Source: Solicoccozyma terricola (taxonomy: Eukaryota; Basidiomycota; Tremellomycetes; Filobasidiales; Piskurozymaceae). Taken from it: a stretch of DNA of 64,000 nucleotides. Numbering within the stretch: position 1 is the stretch's first letter; each line of letters begins with the position of its first letter. Below, piece after piece: positions 22,405-34,043 of the stretch. The DNA lies in assembly GCA_001600875.1 (NCBI GenBank), contig BCLD01000005.1, forward strand, positions 131,667-195,666, in the 5' to 3' direction. Position numbers and translations under genes: made by a program. Under the pieces are notes generated by a model. It worked only from the letters and a program-made list of their open reading frames with translations. It had not been told where the DNA came from and searched no databases.

Positions 22405-25072
22405 TCAGCTTGCAGCTGCGAGTACTGTATGACGGGAAAGATCAATGCGGGAGAATGAGCTCTTCTTCGAATACAGCCTTCCACAACAACAACGTACCAG
22501 TATGGTCCACTCTGATGGTAAGACGTGAGGTTCATTGTGGTCCAATCGACCCTTCCTTTCGTGCATAGAGTCAAGGAGCATGCTGAAAGACTTGCCCCGC
22601 TGCAAAACATCACAGATACAGGGTGAGAGCCTTGGTCAACTTGATTGCAAGGAAGCGGGCGGTAAGCTCACCATTCGCTCGCCATTCCACGATAGCTGCT
22701 CCAATGGGATGCTAGGGACGAACTGCGTCAGCCCGTGAATACTTTCAGCCTCTGAACAACAATCACCTCAACATGAGGCCGTAGAGGTCCCTTGCCGCGC
22801 CCTGACGTTGCCGCATTGCAAAGCCGGAGTCAGGGTCGATGGCCTCTCTATAGACGGCCTTGTAACCAAAGCACCGTTAGCACAAGCTTTGTTGCATATC
22901 GAGCCACTCACTAATTTATACCGGATGTAAAGACCGTCCACAGCTAACCAAGCCCTCTGACGATCGAAGACCTCCCTCTGCCCCTCGATGGACAGACACG
23001 GTCGACACAGAGCGGCAGGCAAAGAGTCCATGATGAGCGTCATACGGCGTGTAGCGTCGTCGATCCAAGCCAATGTTTTCTCTTTAAGCTCCGAGCTGAC
23101 TTGATAACCGCAAAGTTGCCTGTCCGAACGCTGTCGGACGACGCATTCGGCGTAGATCCGCCAGAAGGAAAGCACTCGGACAAAGCAGGTCATCGTTGAA
23201 GGTCTGTCTGCTGGTTGCTCGAAGGTCCCTTACTCGGTGATGAAGTGGTCGTCGAGCTCGAGTGGGTACGGTGGGACTCCCTCAAAGTCGTTGAGATGAA
23301 TTGGACACCCGGCGGCTGAGGCGGATCTGTAGAGTTTCCCTGATCAGCGGTCTTTTGCCCAGGATCGCCTGTCGATGGAAACCCACATATCAAGGAGATA
23401 CGCCTGCCAAAACAGCCTCCTCCTCATCTCCTGCGCAAGAAAGTCTGGCCGTGCTGAGCTACCCCCCTCGCCGGAGTGGACGTTCAGCCACTGAATCAAA
23501 TGACAAGCTTCTCCGAGCAGGTTTAAAGCCTTCATCGCTTCTCCGAAGGATGCGCTGGAAGAGAAGGCGCTGTGTGGGCGACTTTGAGTATCACATACTG
23601 AGATTCGATTCGGAGCAAGCGAAACTCACCACAGTAGAATCGCAACTTGAGAGAGGGAAGGCTTTCTATAGCTCTTATCTAGTAGCAGTAGACTCGCACG
23701 ATGGCAGTCGGAGTGAATTCGTTCGAGTACCGAGCGGTGCAGAGAGGTTTCGCGAACAAGCACTCCTACCGGGGCGGTGCAGAGAGTGAAAGCAGCTAAG
23801 CAGAGTCGTGTAGCATCATGTCAGCGACCAGAATCGACGGGAAATCACCCCAAACGGCAGCTCACTTAGCCCCAACACAAGGCTCCGAAACTCCCGGTCT
23901 CGCTTATCTGCCCGAGCGAGGAACTCCCTTGAGAATGTCGTCTTATGAACGACCGGGTAGAGTGGATGCAAGTCGGTGCAGTAGATACTGAAGATCTGGA
24001 AGACGGTCGACCACGACGGAATAACGTCCTCAATCTCGATGGCAGGCTCTTCAAGAGTCCTGCATATCCTCGAGAAGCGGAGGTAACGTTCACGACTGAG
24101 ATAGAGCGACTCCGGGTGGTTTTGACCGGGGTTCTCCATTCGATCTACCACTTCGCTGCCTGATTCTCGACCAGTGGATGACCAATCATATGCCTGAGCT
24201 GTGCTGAAGAGAACGTCAAAAGCATGCTTTGTGGTCGCCGCAAGACGCGAGGTCGCACTTACTGAATGAAGAGAAAGACAAGGAGGTGGCTGGAGAGGGG
24301 GCCTCAGTACTCGAGCTTTGTTGACCACGTCTGGCCCGCTCGGATCCACAGTCGTCTGTTCGACTATTGACACCCTGTTGAGCACCTCTTGCAGCATTTA
24401 CGGATACAACGGGATCATTGATAGCTGATATACCAGAGTGACTTTCTTCAAAAGGAAATGATGGGCTGGGATAGGTGACATCCGCTTGGACAATTTCTTC
24501 CCGAGTGACTTCGGATAGTCGAGGGATGACGGACATCGCGCTTATCGGATGAACCATCAAAGTAGGTTGCGCTGAAGGACTGTCGAGAGCACAGCGAAAG
24601 TGAGGATCGATAGGAAACAGCGACGAGCGAGAAACGTGCCTACTCTGATGACGCTCGTGCGATGTCGCGATCATTGGTTACCGGACCATTGGTTGCCGGA
24701 CCATCACTTATTCCAGCGTCTGATCGTGCCGGACGATTCATACTCACGGCTATGCGGTTGCGATGCGGGTTGGCATATCTGTGGGACGAACATGGTGTGC
24801 TAGGTAGTCAGCAATGCATTGGATGGGCCTGGGGTATGATTCACTCACGGGCTTGGCCGGCCTGGGTTCTTGTAGACATGGTTGTAGGTGCATTCGATTC
24901 CAAGTCTCTCGCAGTTCAAGCAAATCCCTGTCGAACTATCTGCCGCGGGCGTGGCCGGTGGAAGGCATTTCACCTGGATAGACGACCGTTAGCTTGTGAT
25001 TCGGCTCGTTTGACTTCCAAATGTCTTGCAACGTGCCTTTCTCTTCCGGCAGGTGTCGCATACCTTCCACAT
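22405..25072 (-). CDS. Zn2Cys6 fungal-specific transcription factor (Fungal_trans domain)
   Basis: The minus-strand start at 25072 gives M-W-K-V-C-D-T-C-R-K-R-K in a 36-nt exon (25037-25072), spliced by a GC-AG intron to V-K-C ... C-L-N-C-E-R-L-G-I-E-C-T-Y (24849-24973). This completes a full Zn2Cys6 cluster. Next exons are 24748-24778, 24263-24644 (Ser/Pro linker), 23866-24198 (L-H-P-L-Y-P-V-V-H-K-T-T-F), 23630-23765 and one ending about 23340 with top 23554 (E-M-R-R-R-L-F-W-Q-A-Y-L-L-D), the heart of the Fungal_trans domain. Then follow Y-P-L-E-L-D-D-H-F-I-T and F-W-R-I-Y-A-E. Phases agree through the exon starting at 23554. Downstream of 23340 the joins are uncertain and one frame conflict (near 23340) may be an error or damage. 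The last exon placement to 22405 is tentative. Nuclear regulator, targets unknown. Confidence 0.75.
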
Positions 25073-25366
25073 GACTCGCAAATGCCCACCGTCCAACGAG
25101 CGGCATGTGGGTGTCGACAATCTCGTCACTATGATAATAGAATACTGTCACTGTCGCATCGAGATTGCTTTGAACCGACTGGTTAAACAAATATGCGCTT
25201 ATGTAATCGTCAATGTTCAAGGTGGCAGTGGACTGTTGGATATTTGGAACCTCTCGACCAACTGTTAAGATAGGGCTTTTATGGACACGTGTCCGTAACA
25301 CTGTCAGCAAGTCTGGGTCACTCTAGGATGCATCAGTATAAGGTAGGATGCAAGTGTGGCAGAGGG
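25073..25366. other. short intergenic between regulator and ATPase remnant
   Basis: Holds the presumed promoter of the minus-strand regulator. The open minus frame across it is not recognised and is taken as non-coding. Confidence 0.4.
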
Positions 25367-26381
25367 AACTAGTCTGGGACTTCGTGGTGCCCTCAGCGAA
25401 TCGCAGCATTGCACTGTCCGTGGCGTTGCCATTCAAAGGTCGCTTCTCAATCGGCAGATCAATCCCCTCTTGCTCGAAGAAGGCGTCATTGCAGAGAACC
25501 ATGCACCGTTGCAGCTGGTGGAAGGCGCGGCTAGCTTTCTCGTCTTGCACGAAAGCGTGGACCTCGGATACCTCGATCTCAGCATCACAGAACCCGATCG
25601 AACTGACCGACATGCGATTCTCGGTGAGCGTTCCCGTCTTGTCAGAGCAGATGACGTTGACGCACCCGAGCGTTTCCACGGTGGAAAGGGATTTGGGCAG
25701 GACGTTGACCGCTTTCATGCGGCGGGCGACGAGGGAGAGTGTTAGGGCAACGGCGACAGGCATGCCCTCGGGGATGAAGGCGACGACGAGGCCCATCAGG
25801 TTGCCGAGGATACCGACGACGTTGAGATAGTCGTAGTACTTGACTCTGAGCCACCCGACCCAGGTGAACAGCATAATGAGGACGAGGAAGACTGTCAGGC
25901 CGATGATGAATGAGCTAGCACACTCGCGTAGTGTTTTTGCATACCGTAATTCACCCTGCGAAAGGATTAGAAGAGACCCAGTCACATAATGGCGTCAGTT
26001 TTACGCTTGACGGTCTGAAAAAGAGCTTTGACATACCAGAAGGAGATCATCAATCCGATTTGAATGAATAGCGGATAGCACGCAGTCAACCGTCCCCGGT
26101 TAGATCTTGGAACATTTTCGCTCGTGCATAAAGGCGCGAGCGTTGAAGCCATGCCGACACCCAAGCCGCTTCGGAGCGACGCCCTGATCATGACATCAGA
26201 CGCGAAGCAGCCCGTCAAGCACCTCTCGCTCTCCCACTTCACCATCGAGGGGCTCTAGGCTCGCTGCAGCAACTCCGACCTGAATTGCAGCCCGTTGACA
26301 AAGACCCCAGTCATGTTGAACAATGCGCGATTCGCTCGGCACATTTATATGGAGGCGTGCAACATGGTTCTGAGCAAACAA
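25367..26381 (-). pseudogene. P-type ATPase (cation pump, Na/K- or Ca-type) remnant
   Basis: The solid part (25367-25955, minus) spans helices M3-M4 and the start of the P domain: I-P-E-G-M-P-V-A-V-A-L-T-L-S-L-V-A-R-R-M, then V-I-C-S-D-K-T-G-T-L-T-E-N with the phosphorylated Asp, then a nucleotide-domain beginning G-N-A-T-D-S-A-M-L-R-F-A-E-G. It then loses the family and ends. A scrap at 26196-26370 (H-I-N-V-P-S-E-S and Q-H-D-W-G-L) looks like the cytoplasmic N-terminus. M1-M2, the actuator TGES segment and everything after the early N domain are gone. Clearly a decayed fragment. Confidence 0.75.
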
Positions 26382-26383
26382 TG

Positions 26384-26402
26384 AAAAGACAGCCTGTCTT
26401 TT
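26384..26402. repeat. dispersed palindrome, copy 2
   Basis: AAAAGACAGCCTGTCTTTT, followed four bases later by a half copy GGCTGTCTTTTG (26406-26417). Confidence 0.85.
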
Positions 26403-26778
26403 GGTCGGCTGTCTTTTGTTTCCGTTGCCCCCTTGGGTGAAGACTTTCGTGCTGATCCTCTTCAGTTACATGCCCGGCGGTACGCCTCTACGGAGACCAG
26501 CCTTCCACGTTGTCTCGGCGCGGCAGCCATGAGGCACCTTAGGATTAGGGTCTCAGTCTTCTTTCTACACGGTGCGTGATTGAACTGAGGCCTAACAGCA
26601 AAAAAAGGCAACCAGGGACATGATCTGCTGGTCACATCGCGAATCGAGGATTGAGTGGAGAGCTGTCTGTGCCCAGATAGCAAGGACAACCCTCCACCAC
26701 AAGCTTTTCATGACCCTGTATATGGTCATCACGTTGACAAAGCTGTGAGCTCGTACAGCACGTTCACAGAACTGTGTG

Positions 26779-26797
26779 AAAGGACAGGCTGTCTTTT
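26779..26797. repeat. dispersed palindrome, copy 3
   Basis: AAAGGACAGGCTGTCTTTT; one mismatch in the left arm and the opposite central base relative to copy 1. Confidence 0.85.
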
Positions 26798-26964
26798 CGT
26801 GGGTCTCTCTCTTTTGCGTTGGCGTAGAGGTGACCATCTGTTACCTGATACGAAATCTCGCCAGATAACCGCAGACCGAGTGTCATTTCCTTCAGCATGG
26901 AAGGGGAAGGACTTTATGCAGACTCTGGGTTGTTGTGAAGACGAAGATGAATGTCAGATGGTTC

Positions 26965-27180
26965 TCCCTGGCGTTGGTATTGGCGGTATGGAGGGAGGTA
27001 ATAGCGGCGATCGTAGTGGGGTTAACGGAACCACCAATTACTTCTCCCAGTTGACTCCAATTCCCACGATCGTCATCTCCGGCAACATTTCCATTGGTAA
27101 TAAACGGAGTTGTCATATATTGACGACGTAGGGAATCTCGAATTGTATTTATTAGAGTCGGCGGTTGTTCGGCTGATAGA
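26965..27180 (-). pseudogene. second degenerate copy of exon 1 of the Cys-rich gene
   Basis: Matches 32730-32930 with the same blocks as the copy at 5.7 kb, including the TTGACTCCAAT and CATATATTGA stretches. The minus frame encodes the D-S-I-R-D-S-L-R-type N-terminus as N-T-I-R-D-S-L-R-R-Q-Y-M-T-T-P, so this copy retains more of the 5' coding end. Confidence 0.8.
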
Positions 27181-27399
27181 TTTTGGATGAACAGTTCTGG
27201 CGCGTCCCCATTCGGTGGTCTTGAGTGCAGCATCTGAGGTGAGTGCGTTAAAAGCGAAGGCGAAAAGCGCCGCTGACGCATAGGTACATGATGGTCTTCA
27301 GAACCCTCGACAGTCAAGATACCGAGCTCCGGTAAGTGTGATAGGACAGGTCATGCCAACTTTCCATAATAACGCCCATATGGAAAATCGCTTCATGGG

Positions 27400-27545
27400 T
27401 GCTTCGCCTTTCGCAGCTGGATGGGGGGTGGATGCTGGGAACGGTTGTACTGTTGACAGTGCCAGATGTGGGTCTGCCGTTGCCGATGGCCTTCGATACG
27501 GGAGTAGCGGTGGGTTAGCGGCGGGATCTCGTGAGGCTGAAACAA
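27400..27545 (-). pseudogene. degenerate copy of exon 5 of the Cys-rich gene
   Basis: Matches 30434-30560, sharing the GGGGTGGATGCTGGGA block and the GGGTCTGCCGTTGCC block. It lies on the same strand as the exon-1-like copy next to it but in swapped order relative to the parent gene. Confidence 0.75.
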
Positions 27546-27631
27546 ACCGTAATATCTGAAGGCATCAGAGCACACAACATTAACTATGTACCTGCCGTTG
27601 CACCGTCGCAAGGCAATGTTCTTGGCGCACG

Positions 27632-27650
27632 AAAGGACAGCCTGTCTTTT
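27632..27650. repeat. dispersed palindrome, copy 4
   Basis: AAAGGACAGCCTGTCTTTT; same right arm as copies 1 and 2. Confidence 0.85.
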
Positions 27651-29502
27651 GGCAGATGCCGTACCACAGCGAGCTAAGGGTCCAATTTCAATTAGCCTTT
27701 CCATGATACTCAGCGCAGTGATCTACAGGCCTCGGACCGCCTGGTAGATTTGAGCATGACGGTGCCCGCCTCCTAGTCCACCACGAGCTGTTCATGACTC
27801 TGTACATGGCCGACAGAAGATACCTCTCCTGTTCCTGCTCACCGGAGAGCGCCGAAGATGCATCACCCTACCCACCAACGAGCACCTCTAACGCTTTACT
27901 CGGCGTATGGTTTGTCCCCGCATGGAGCACCTTCGTCCGCCTAAGCTTCTCGACCGTGGTTAGCGTAAGTTGGCACAGCCAGGGCAGACGTGCTAGGTGC
28001 ATCCGTTGTTCACTTGACAACCAAATGCAATGTCGGCAACATGGTGAGAATCTCAACTTGCTCTTCATCCGGCTCTATTGGATCTGGGAACCGACTAGGG
28101 CTGGTTGGCGGTGTAATGAAATGATTTGCGGGGTGGCCCAGGTAGCTCGAGGCCGGTCCGAGTTGGAGAGGGGCGCTTGGGGAGGGGTTTCGACGAAAGG
28201 TTGGGAGAGGAAGTGCATTTGTCGATCAGAAAGGAGTTGCTGTCGAGATGGGTGAGCCGATCATGCCTGCCGTGAGCGAGAACATTCGAAAGCAAATGCA
28301 AAGACGTCCAATGGCGACTTGGCGCTCGACTCATTCGCTTCTGGGAAACAGGTTGATCATATCTCTGAGATTGAGCAGGCCAACGCTCTCGTCGAACGTG
28401 ACACCGACCTTGTCCTCCCTGATCATCCTGGATCCATCGTACCTTCCCGACCGACGGTCGATTGTGAGTTTGTCGAAGATTTCCCTCAGCGTTGGCGTCA
28501 TGATGACCAACCGCCCGGACCTCGATGATTGACGGGAGATCAATATCTCCACAATGCTCCACGGATGCAGTCTCGAGATATGGACCCGGCAGAATATTGC
28601 ATAGGGTGTTGGAAGTATCTTGATTGTTACCAACATCAGGAAGCGTGGACCATCCAGACGAGCAGGCGCAGCCGTCCCAGAGCCTCCGCTAGTCAGAGAA
28701 TCATGACTGGGCTGGGCAAGAAGAAGATACGCATGAGCGTTGACCTTTGAAGCCGCTTGGCGCAAATTGTTACGAATTGATTTCGCAATGTGGCAAATTG
28801 ATAATTCTGAGTCGTGACCAACAATACATAAACTGAGCTTGACTAGAAGTGGCTCAACTATGTAGTGCTAAACTGATCACCTCTTTGTTGATCGCTTCCT
28901 TGGTATGATGGGAGTGAGCGATAACCCAGGTGTTATCAAGAATGGTGCTGCTAACCTGTTATTCCAAAAATATCACCATTAGCCCACCGATCATTACTCT
29001 CCACCTCGCACAGGACGAAATGAGAAAGTAACCCACATCAATCATTAATTCCACCCTTCACAGCATCCAAGCTATCGGACAGAGGAAGCGTAATTAAGTG
29101 GTTATGGGAGGAGAGGTATGAGGCTGTGACCTGATTTGTAAATGAGGCCTGTATCTATGCGATCCTTCCACTCGACCAGTTCGGCTGGTCAAATGGAACA
29201 GAAATCCGGTAAGCCAGGCGGTCGACCACCCTCCCCACCCGCCCGCCCTCGACTCACACTTCGCCTTCCAAACATTCGGTGCAAACTCCTTGGTCGGAAT
29301 TTCCCTATACCTCGGCATATGGATATTCTCCCCCGTCCATGACCACTCGGCCAAACGCCTTAACATCTCTGATAAAACACACAGCCGAAGAACAGGAAAA
29401 ATCTCCTAAAGACCGAAAGCTGGAATACAACGGCTTCTCGAAAATGCTCCACACACATCTCTTTTCCCACTTTCCTCCATGCTTTCAAAGAGTCGACCAC
29501 GA

Positions 29503-31302
29503 CTACCTCTCTTTCAATTCCAACAGCCCCAGAATTTTATCGGTATCTTCTCGCGCCTTTTTGGACAAGAACTCGATGACGAACGGGGGATTTTCGCCAA
29601 CGGTACGCTTTATCTGACCAACCACTTCTTCGACGAGCTCTGCCATCTCCGGTCCGTAATCTATTTGTCGGATGAGAGCTTCTCGTTCGTTTCGGTGGCT
29701 CCAGGAGGTGACTAAAGCCATGACGGTTTCACGATGGGTGGCTTCGAAGTCGCTGCTGAAGCAGATGGCTTGGTAGGCTTCGATGAGTGTGCCCATAAGA
29801 GCTTGGATGGAGGTAACGAGAGCAGCGGGTGGTCTGGTAGCCGTAGCCGTAGCAGTAGCGAGGTTTAGCGTAGGCGGACGGATCGAGGGAGCTGCGGATG
29901 TACTCGCGATGGCAGGTGCTTGAATTGTCGAGGCGGGTGATGGGGCACCTAGATGTCGGACTGCTGGCGCGATAACGTTGGTCTGAATGGCGGTCGGGGC
30001 GGCGGCGGCCGCTGGGTTCACTGAGCGAGAAGGTGGTCAGCTAGAGATTCGCGGACGTAATGAACTGGCTGAGAACTCACGCCCTGGTGTTCGAGCAGCT
30101 GGAGCCACCTTAGCCAGCGTAGTGATGGTAGCTGGAGCCTTTTTCGATGCCGGAGCAGTGATCGCAGCCGGCGTAGTAGAAGGAGGAGTCCAGGTGGAAG
30201 CCAAAGCCGATGGAGTAGTCGGTGCAGACGCCACAACACGAGTCACGGAAGCCGGAGTGACAGCCCTTTGCGTTACTTCCTCCGATACCTCCGACTTGCC
30301 CATCTCAGCACTCGAAGGCAACGCTGGCGCAGTGGTCAACGACAAACTACCCGATGATGGAGTTTGGGCTATGGGGGCGTTTGTTTCTCCGTTGGGTTGG
30401 ATAGCTACAGGTCGACCTGGTGGGCCTCCCTTCGTGGGTGCTTTGCCGTTCACAGCTGGAATTGGGGTGGATGCTGGGACAGTTGGACTGTTGGCAGTGC
30501 CAGACGTGGGTCTGCCGTTGCCAATGGCCTTCGATGCGGAAGTGCCGGTGGCCATGGCGGCGACATTCGGACCCTTCGGCGAACCCACGATAACCGGCGC
30601 AGAACCAGATGCGCCAATTCCCATATCGACGAGATGATGCGGTGCAGTAACCGGTGTAGACCTGGATCGTGAAAGAGAAATTTTTCTGGAAATATCGTCA
30701 CGCGATGGATCCAGGATGATTCGGCTGGCGCTGGGTGAATCCATAACTGGGGTGGTGGGCGAATCCGCCGGGAGAGATAAGCGCTGAGTGGGAGGGGATG
30801 CTCAGCTTGATGCACCTGAAATGGAGTGAGGATCTCGTCGACTCACCTGCTGCGGTGAATCTGTATTCGCCTTTTTCCTCGCCTTGCTTCCCGGTCTGGT
30901 CAAGTAATCCATCTTCGCATCCACTTTCCTCTTCACTCCATACGCCGTCTCGCTACTCGGACCCTCACCATCCGACTTGACAAAGGAACAGGTCTTCGAC
31001 ATTCCCGTCCTCTGACATCTTTCACACGGACCAAGGAATTCAAAATCCGGGATCCCTCCATTCGGATGCTGTTTACCCAGTTCAAGACGACGAGAGAGCG
31101 GGATGTCTTTGGCTCGACGAAGACAGTCGCCACCGCTCCCAACGCATTGGGCGCAGGGTGGTTTCTGGAGTTCACCAGCTACGGCGGTGTGTGCAAGACG
31201 GGTGTGACGACGATCGGCGTCGAGTTGGGCAGTCATGTCTTCGAAAGAGTTGGTGGTTTTGACAACGGGTTCTTCGATCTGTTGGGGAGTTTTTTGGGTC
31301 CG

Positions 31303-31354
<52 letters not shown>

Positions 31355-32939
31355 CTCGGTCGTGAGTGGGAAGGTAACGTAGTGAGGTCACGCAGAGCAA
31401 CTTACGTAGACGTATCCCAATGGTCTGTTACCCTTTTTCTTCACTTTCGTCGCATCTCCACTTGCGTCCGGTCCTACTGCCGCGAATCACCTGTTAGCAC
31501 CCAGCGCCTACCCCTCCTTCCACCCAACGTTCAACTCACCATTCGCCACCTGCTCCAACTGAATCCCCGCCGCCTTAACTGGTTCACCGTCACTTGGCGA
31601 ATCTTCAATCCTATCTTCACTCAGAAACTGCTTCATCAACTTCTTAGTCTTCGCCGTACTAGGTCCCGCACCCGGAGTCACACTCGCCGCAGCCGTTGAG
31701 GTACTCGCAGCCGCTTCCATCCTAGTCCTCCCAGCAGGAGAAGGTTCCTCCTGTTTGTGATTCTGTTTCTCTTTATCAACAGCAGCAGCTCTAATCGCCG
31801 CTCTCCTCGGAGAAATTCGAATCGTCGACGTCCCTTCCTCAGGAGTCTGTGGTGGTTCAACGCTATGCGTAGCTTTTCGTTTATTAGTTCGTTCCGGTGG
31901 AGGTCGAGCTGTTGTTGATCTAGGGACGTCCTTGTGCTGAACGGTTGTAGGAGTGGATTTGCGGGATTGACCGCGAGTAGATGTTGAGGTGGGCGATGAG
32001 GAAGGTTTTTGGACTTGTGGTTGAAGAATAGCGGTTGTTCGTTCTGCCAGTGAGAGGATTAGAGTCCTACCGTTCTTCTGGGACGTCTTGGTTGGATGTT
32101 CAATGCTTTCTCTTTCGATTTGTTTCGTGGAGTCTCCATTCTTCTCGTTACGATTTTCCATCCTCCCCATTGAAGGATCCACAGTCCCTGTCCTATTCAT
32201 ACTCTTTCCAATACCATTGCCATTCATCCCACCCGAACCATTCGGCGGCGACATCCCAATCTCAGACCCTCCACCTCCACCTCCCATCCCATCCATTCCC
32301 GTCCCCATGCTCGATGATTCAGGAGTCGAGATACTCGGCATTTGACGATGTTTCTTTGGTGTGATTGAAGTTGTTCTCCCAGATGGTGAATTCACGATTT
32401 CCGGTGATGGACCTGGACCACCAATGAGGATTGACCGCCATCTCTATTCAGTGCAAGGAACAGCGTGGGTTAGCAATAATTACGAAGAGGGAACAAGGGG
32501 AGGGAGAGGTAGAGAGAGTATCAATACCCACCTGAAGATCATCCTTCCTCTTCCCACTACTACTATCAACAGTCAAACTCGCTCCCGAATTCAAAGGCGT
32601 TATATTTGACATCTGAGGTGAATCCGGTGGCGCAGGAGCTAGAACTGATGGTCTCCAAGCTAATGACGCCGCTGTCGGAAATGTGTCCCCGTTGGTGGTT
32701 GATTTGGTGGTAGTAGTGTTGTCAGCGTTGGTATTGGCGGTAGGGAGGGAGGTGGTAGTAGCGGTCGTAGCGCGGTTAACGGAACCACTAATCATCTCGC
32801 CCAGTTGACTCCAATCCCCACGATCTTCATCTCCGTCAACATTTCCATTGGTATTAGATGGAGTTGTCATATATTGATGACGTAGGGAATCTCGAATTGA
32901 ATCTATTACAGTTGGCGGTTGAGTTGGTTGATCCGACAT
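29503..32939 (-). CDS. 1011-residue Cys-rich, low-complexity protein with split zinc-cluster-like motif
   Basis: Six minus-strand exons (32532-32939, 31540-32443, 31406-31476, 30847-31278, 30081-30783, 29503-30020) sum to 3036 nt with all phases agreeing. Most of the protein is Ser/Thr/Pro/Ala-rich and likely disordered. A Gly/Met-rich stretch follows exon 1, and Lys/Arg-rich basic segments precede the cysteine region. Residues 503-558 hold C-x2-C-x6-C, a 32-residue spacer, then C-x2-C-x8-C, followed by F-V-K. This is the spacing of a fungal Zn2Cys6 cluster with an over-long linker, so a DNA-binding or chromatin role is plausible but unproven. The C-terminal 120 residues are helical (E-A-Y-Q-A-I-C-F, E-M-A-E-L-V-E-E-V-V-G-Q-I-K). 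ATG 32939 is the first in frame. Intron 3 contains the 51-base homopolymer. Degenerate copies of exons 1 and 5 occur at 5.7, 27.0 and 27.4 kb. Confidence 0.75.
31304..31354. repeat. poly(G) tract, 51 nt
   Basis: 51 uninterrupted G on the plus strand, that is poly(C) in the sense strand of intron 3 of the Cys-rich gene. Nearly half of the 127-nt intron is this run. Confidence 0.9.
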
Positions 32940-34043
32940 TGACAAGCTTCAAGGAGGTTCCTCAAGAGTTCCGGATTCCGTTGTTCAATGTGGGATGTTC
33001 AGTATGGTGGTTCAAGTCCAAGATACGTTGAATACGTTGTGAATTAGTGAGTGGTAAGGTTTGGAAAAGTATCCAAAGGCGTTCGATCGTTCAAGCATTC
33101 GCCTGTGCTTGTGTCCTCTCCTTGAAGGGTATGGTACCGTGCGTAACCCCGGCGCTCACGATCCGGTTGAACGTCGGGATAGATAGCCGGGATATGTTGA
33201 GATCTTCGTTATCGCTGTTTGATTAGCAGAAGTATATGTGAATCACATTGTCGAATGATAAGTATAAAAGGAGACCGCTCACAGGGTGCGGTGCGCGAAT
33301 CACTTACCTAGTTTGGCTACGCCGCTGTGTCGCGTGAAAGGATACGAGCAGCGGTAGAGGATGTGTATTAGAGCACAATGGTAAGGATGATGTGGAATGT
33401 CATGTGGGATTGAAGGTGACGCTTGGTCGATGATTTTGATGGTGACAAGTAATCTTTCAACAACGGACATCGAATATCATGTGTGTCCGTTGCTCTGCTC
33501 TGTTGCGAGTAAGTGTAAATGAGATGTAATAATTGTCGAGATGTGCGACGTGGCCTGTCGAATGTCGGGAACTGATTTCAGCATTTTGCGAAGCACACCA
33601 CAGAAATGGGAGGTCGACGCCTTCATGGAAGCAAATACACAACTGGCGCCCGGGCGGATGATGCCTCCGTGCCCATCCATTTTTTCAGCGCATCAGTGGA
33701 TGCCATACTTGTCTGATTGGAATACTTTCTTCACCGGGAACATGGTCCACACCCAGGGTTACCTGGCCATGTCTTCTTGAGCCCATTTATCGTACCACCG
33801 ATTCCGAGGTACCCATGTTCATGCGGATGAAAGTCACGTGTCTATTCCCGCACAGCATCCACCCCGTTGCTTGGCCGAGCTCTTGGGCGTATAGTCAACG
33901 AGCCACGGCCGTCGCTGATGCTGCCATCGTATCTGCCATCATATCTGTCAGATCGTCAGCGACCAGGCGCCATGACCTAAACTCGACGAGGACCGTTGTC
34001 ATCACATCTCAGCCCACCCTCACCTGATGGGTGCTCTTCGCCA
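32940..34043. other. divergent promoter region
   Basis: Separates the minus-strand Cys-rich gene from the plus-strand fusion gene. Open frames at 33457-33780 on both strands are unrecognised and overlap each other. No other structure supported. Confidence 0.45.

Larger units (their letters stand above)
26382..29502. other. repeat and gene-fragment patch, no intact gene
   Basis: Contains three palindrome copies and two fragments of the Cys-rich gene (listed separately). A short duplicated segment is also visible (about 26694-26735 versus 27779-27820, sharing CATGAC-CTGTA-ATGG spacing). Minus-strand frames at 28331-28765 and 28095-28562 look partly coding but are not recognised. 28760-29100 is AT-rich with nothing seen. 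Confidence 0.45.

Noticed and set aside
24936..25310. Open minus-strand frame of 124 residues over the regulator promoter and first exon
   Set aside because: It reads the Zn2Cys6 exon in the wrong frame; the spliced C-D-T-C-R-K-R-K/V-K-C reading explains this DNA better.
29987..30637. Plus-strand 216-residue Ala/Gly/Val-rich frame
   Set aside because: Antisense shadow of exon 5 of the minus-strand Cys-rich gene, whose six-exon frame is continuous.
33000..33030. Possible tRNA (B-box-like GGTTCAAGTCC)
   Set aside because: No matching A box, no acceptor stem pairing within tRNA distance.
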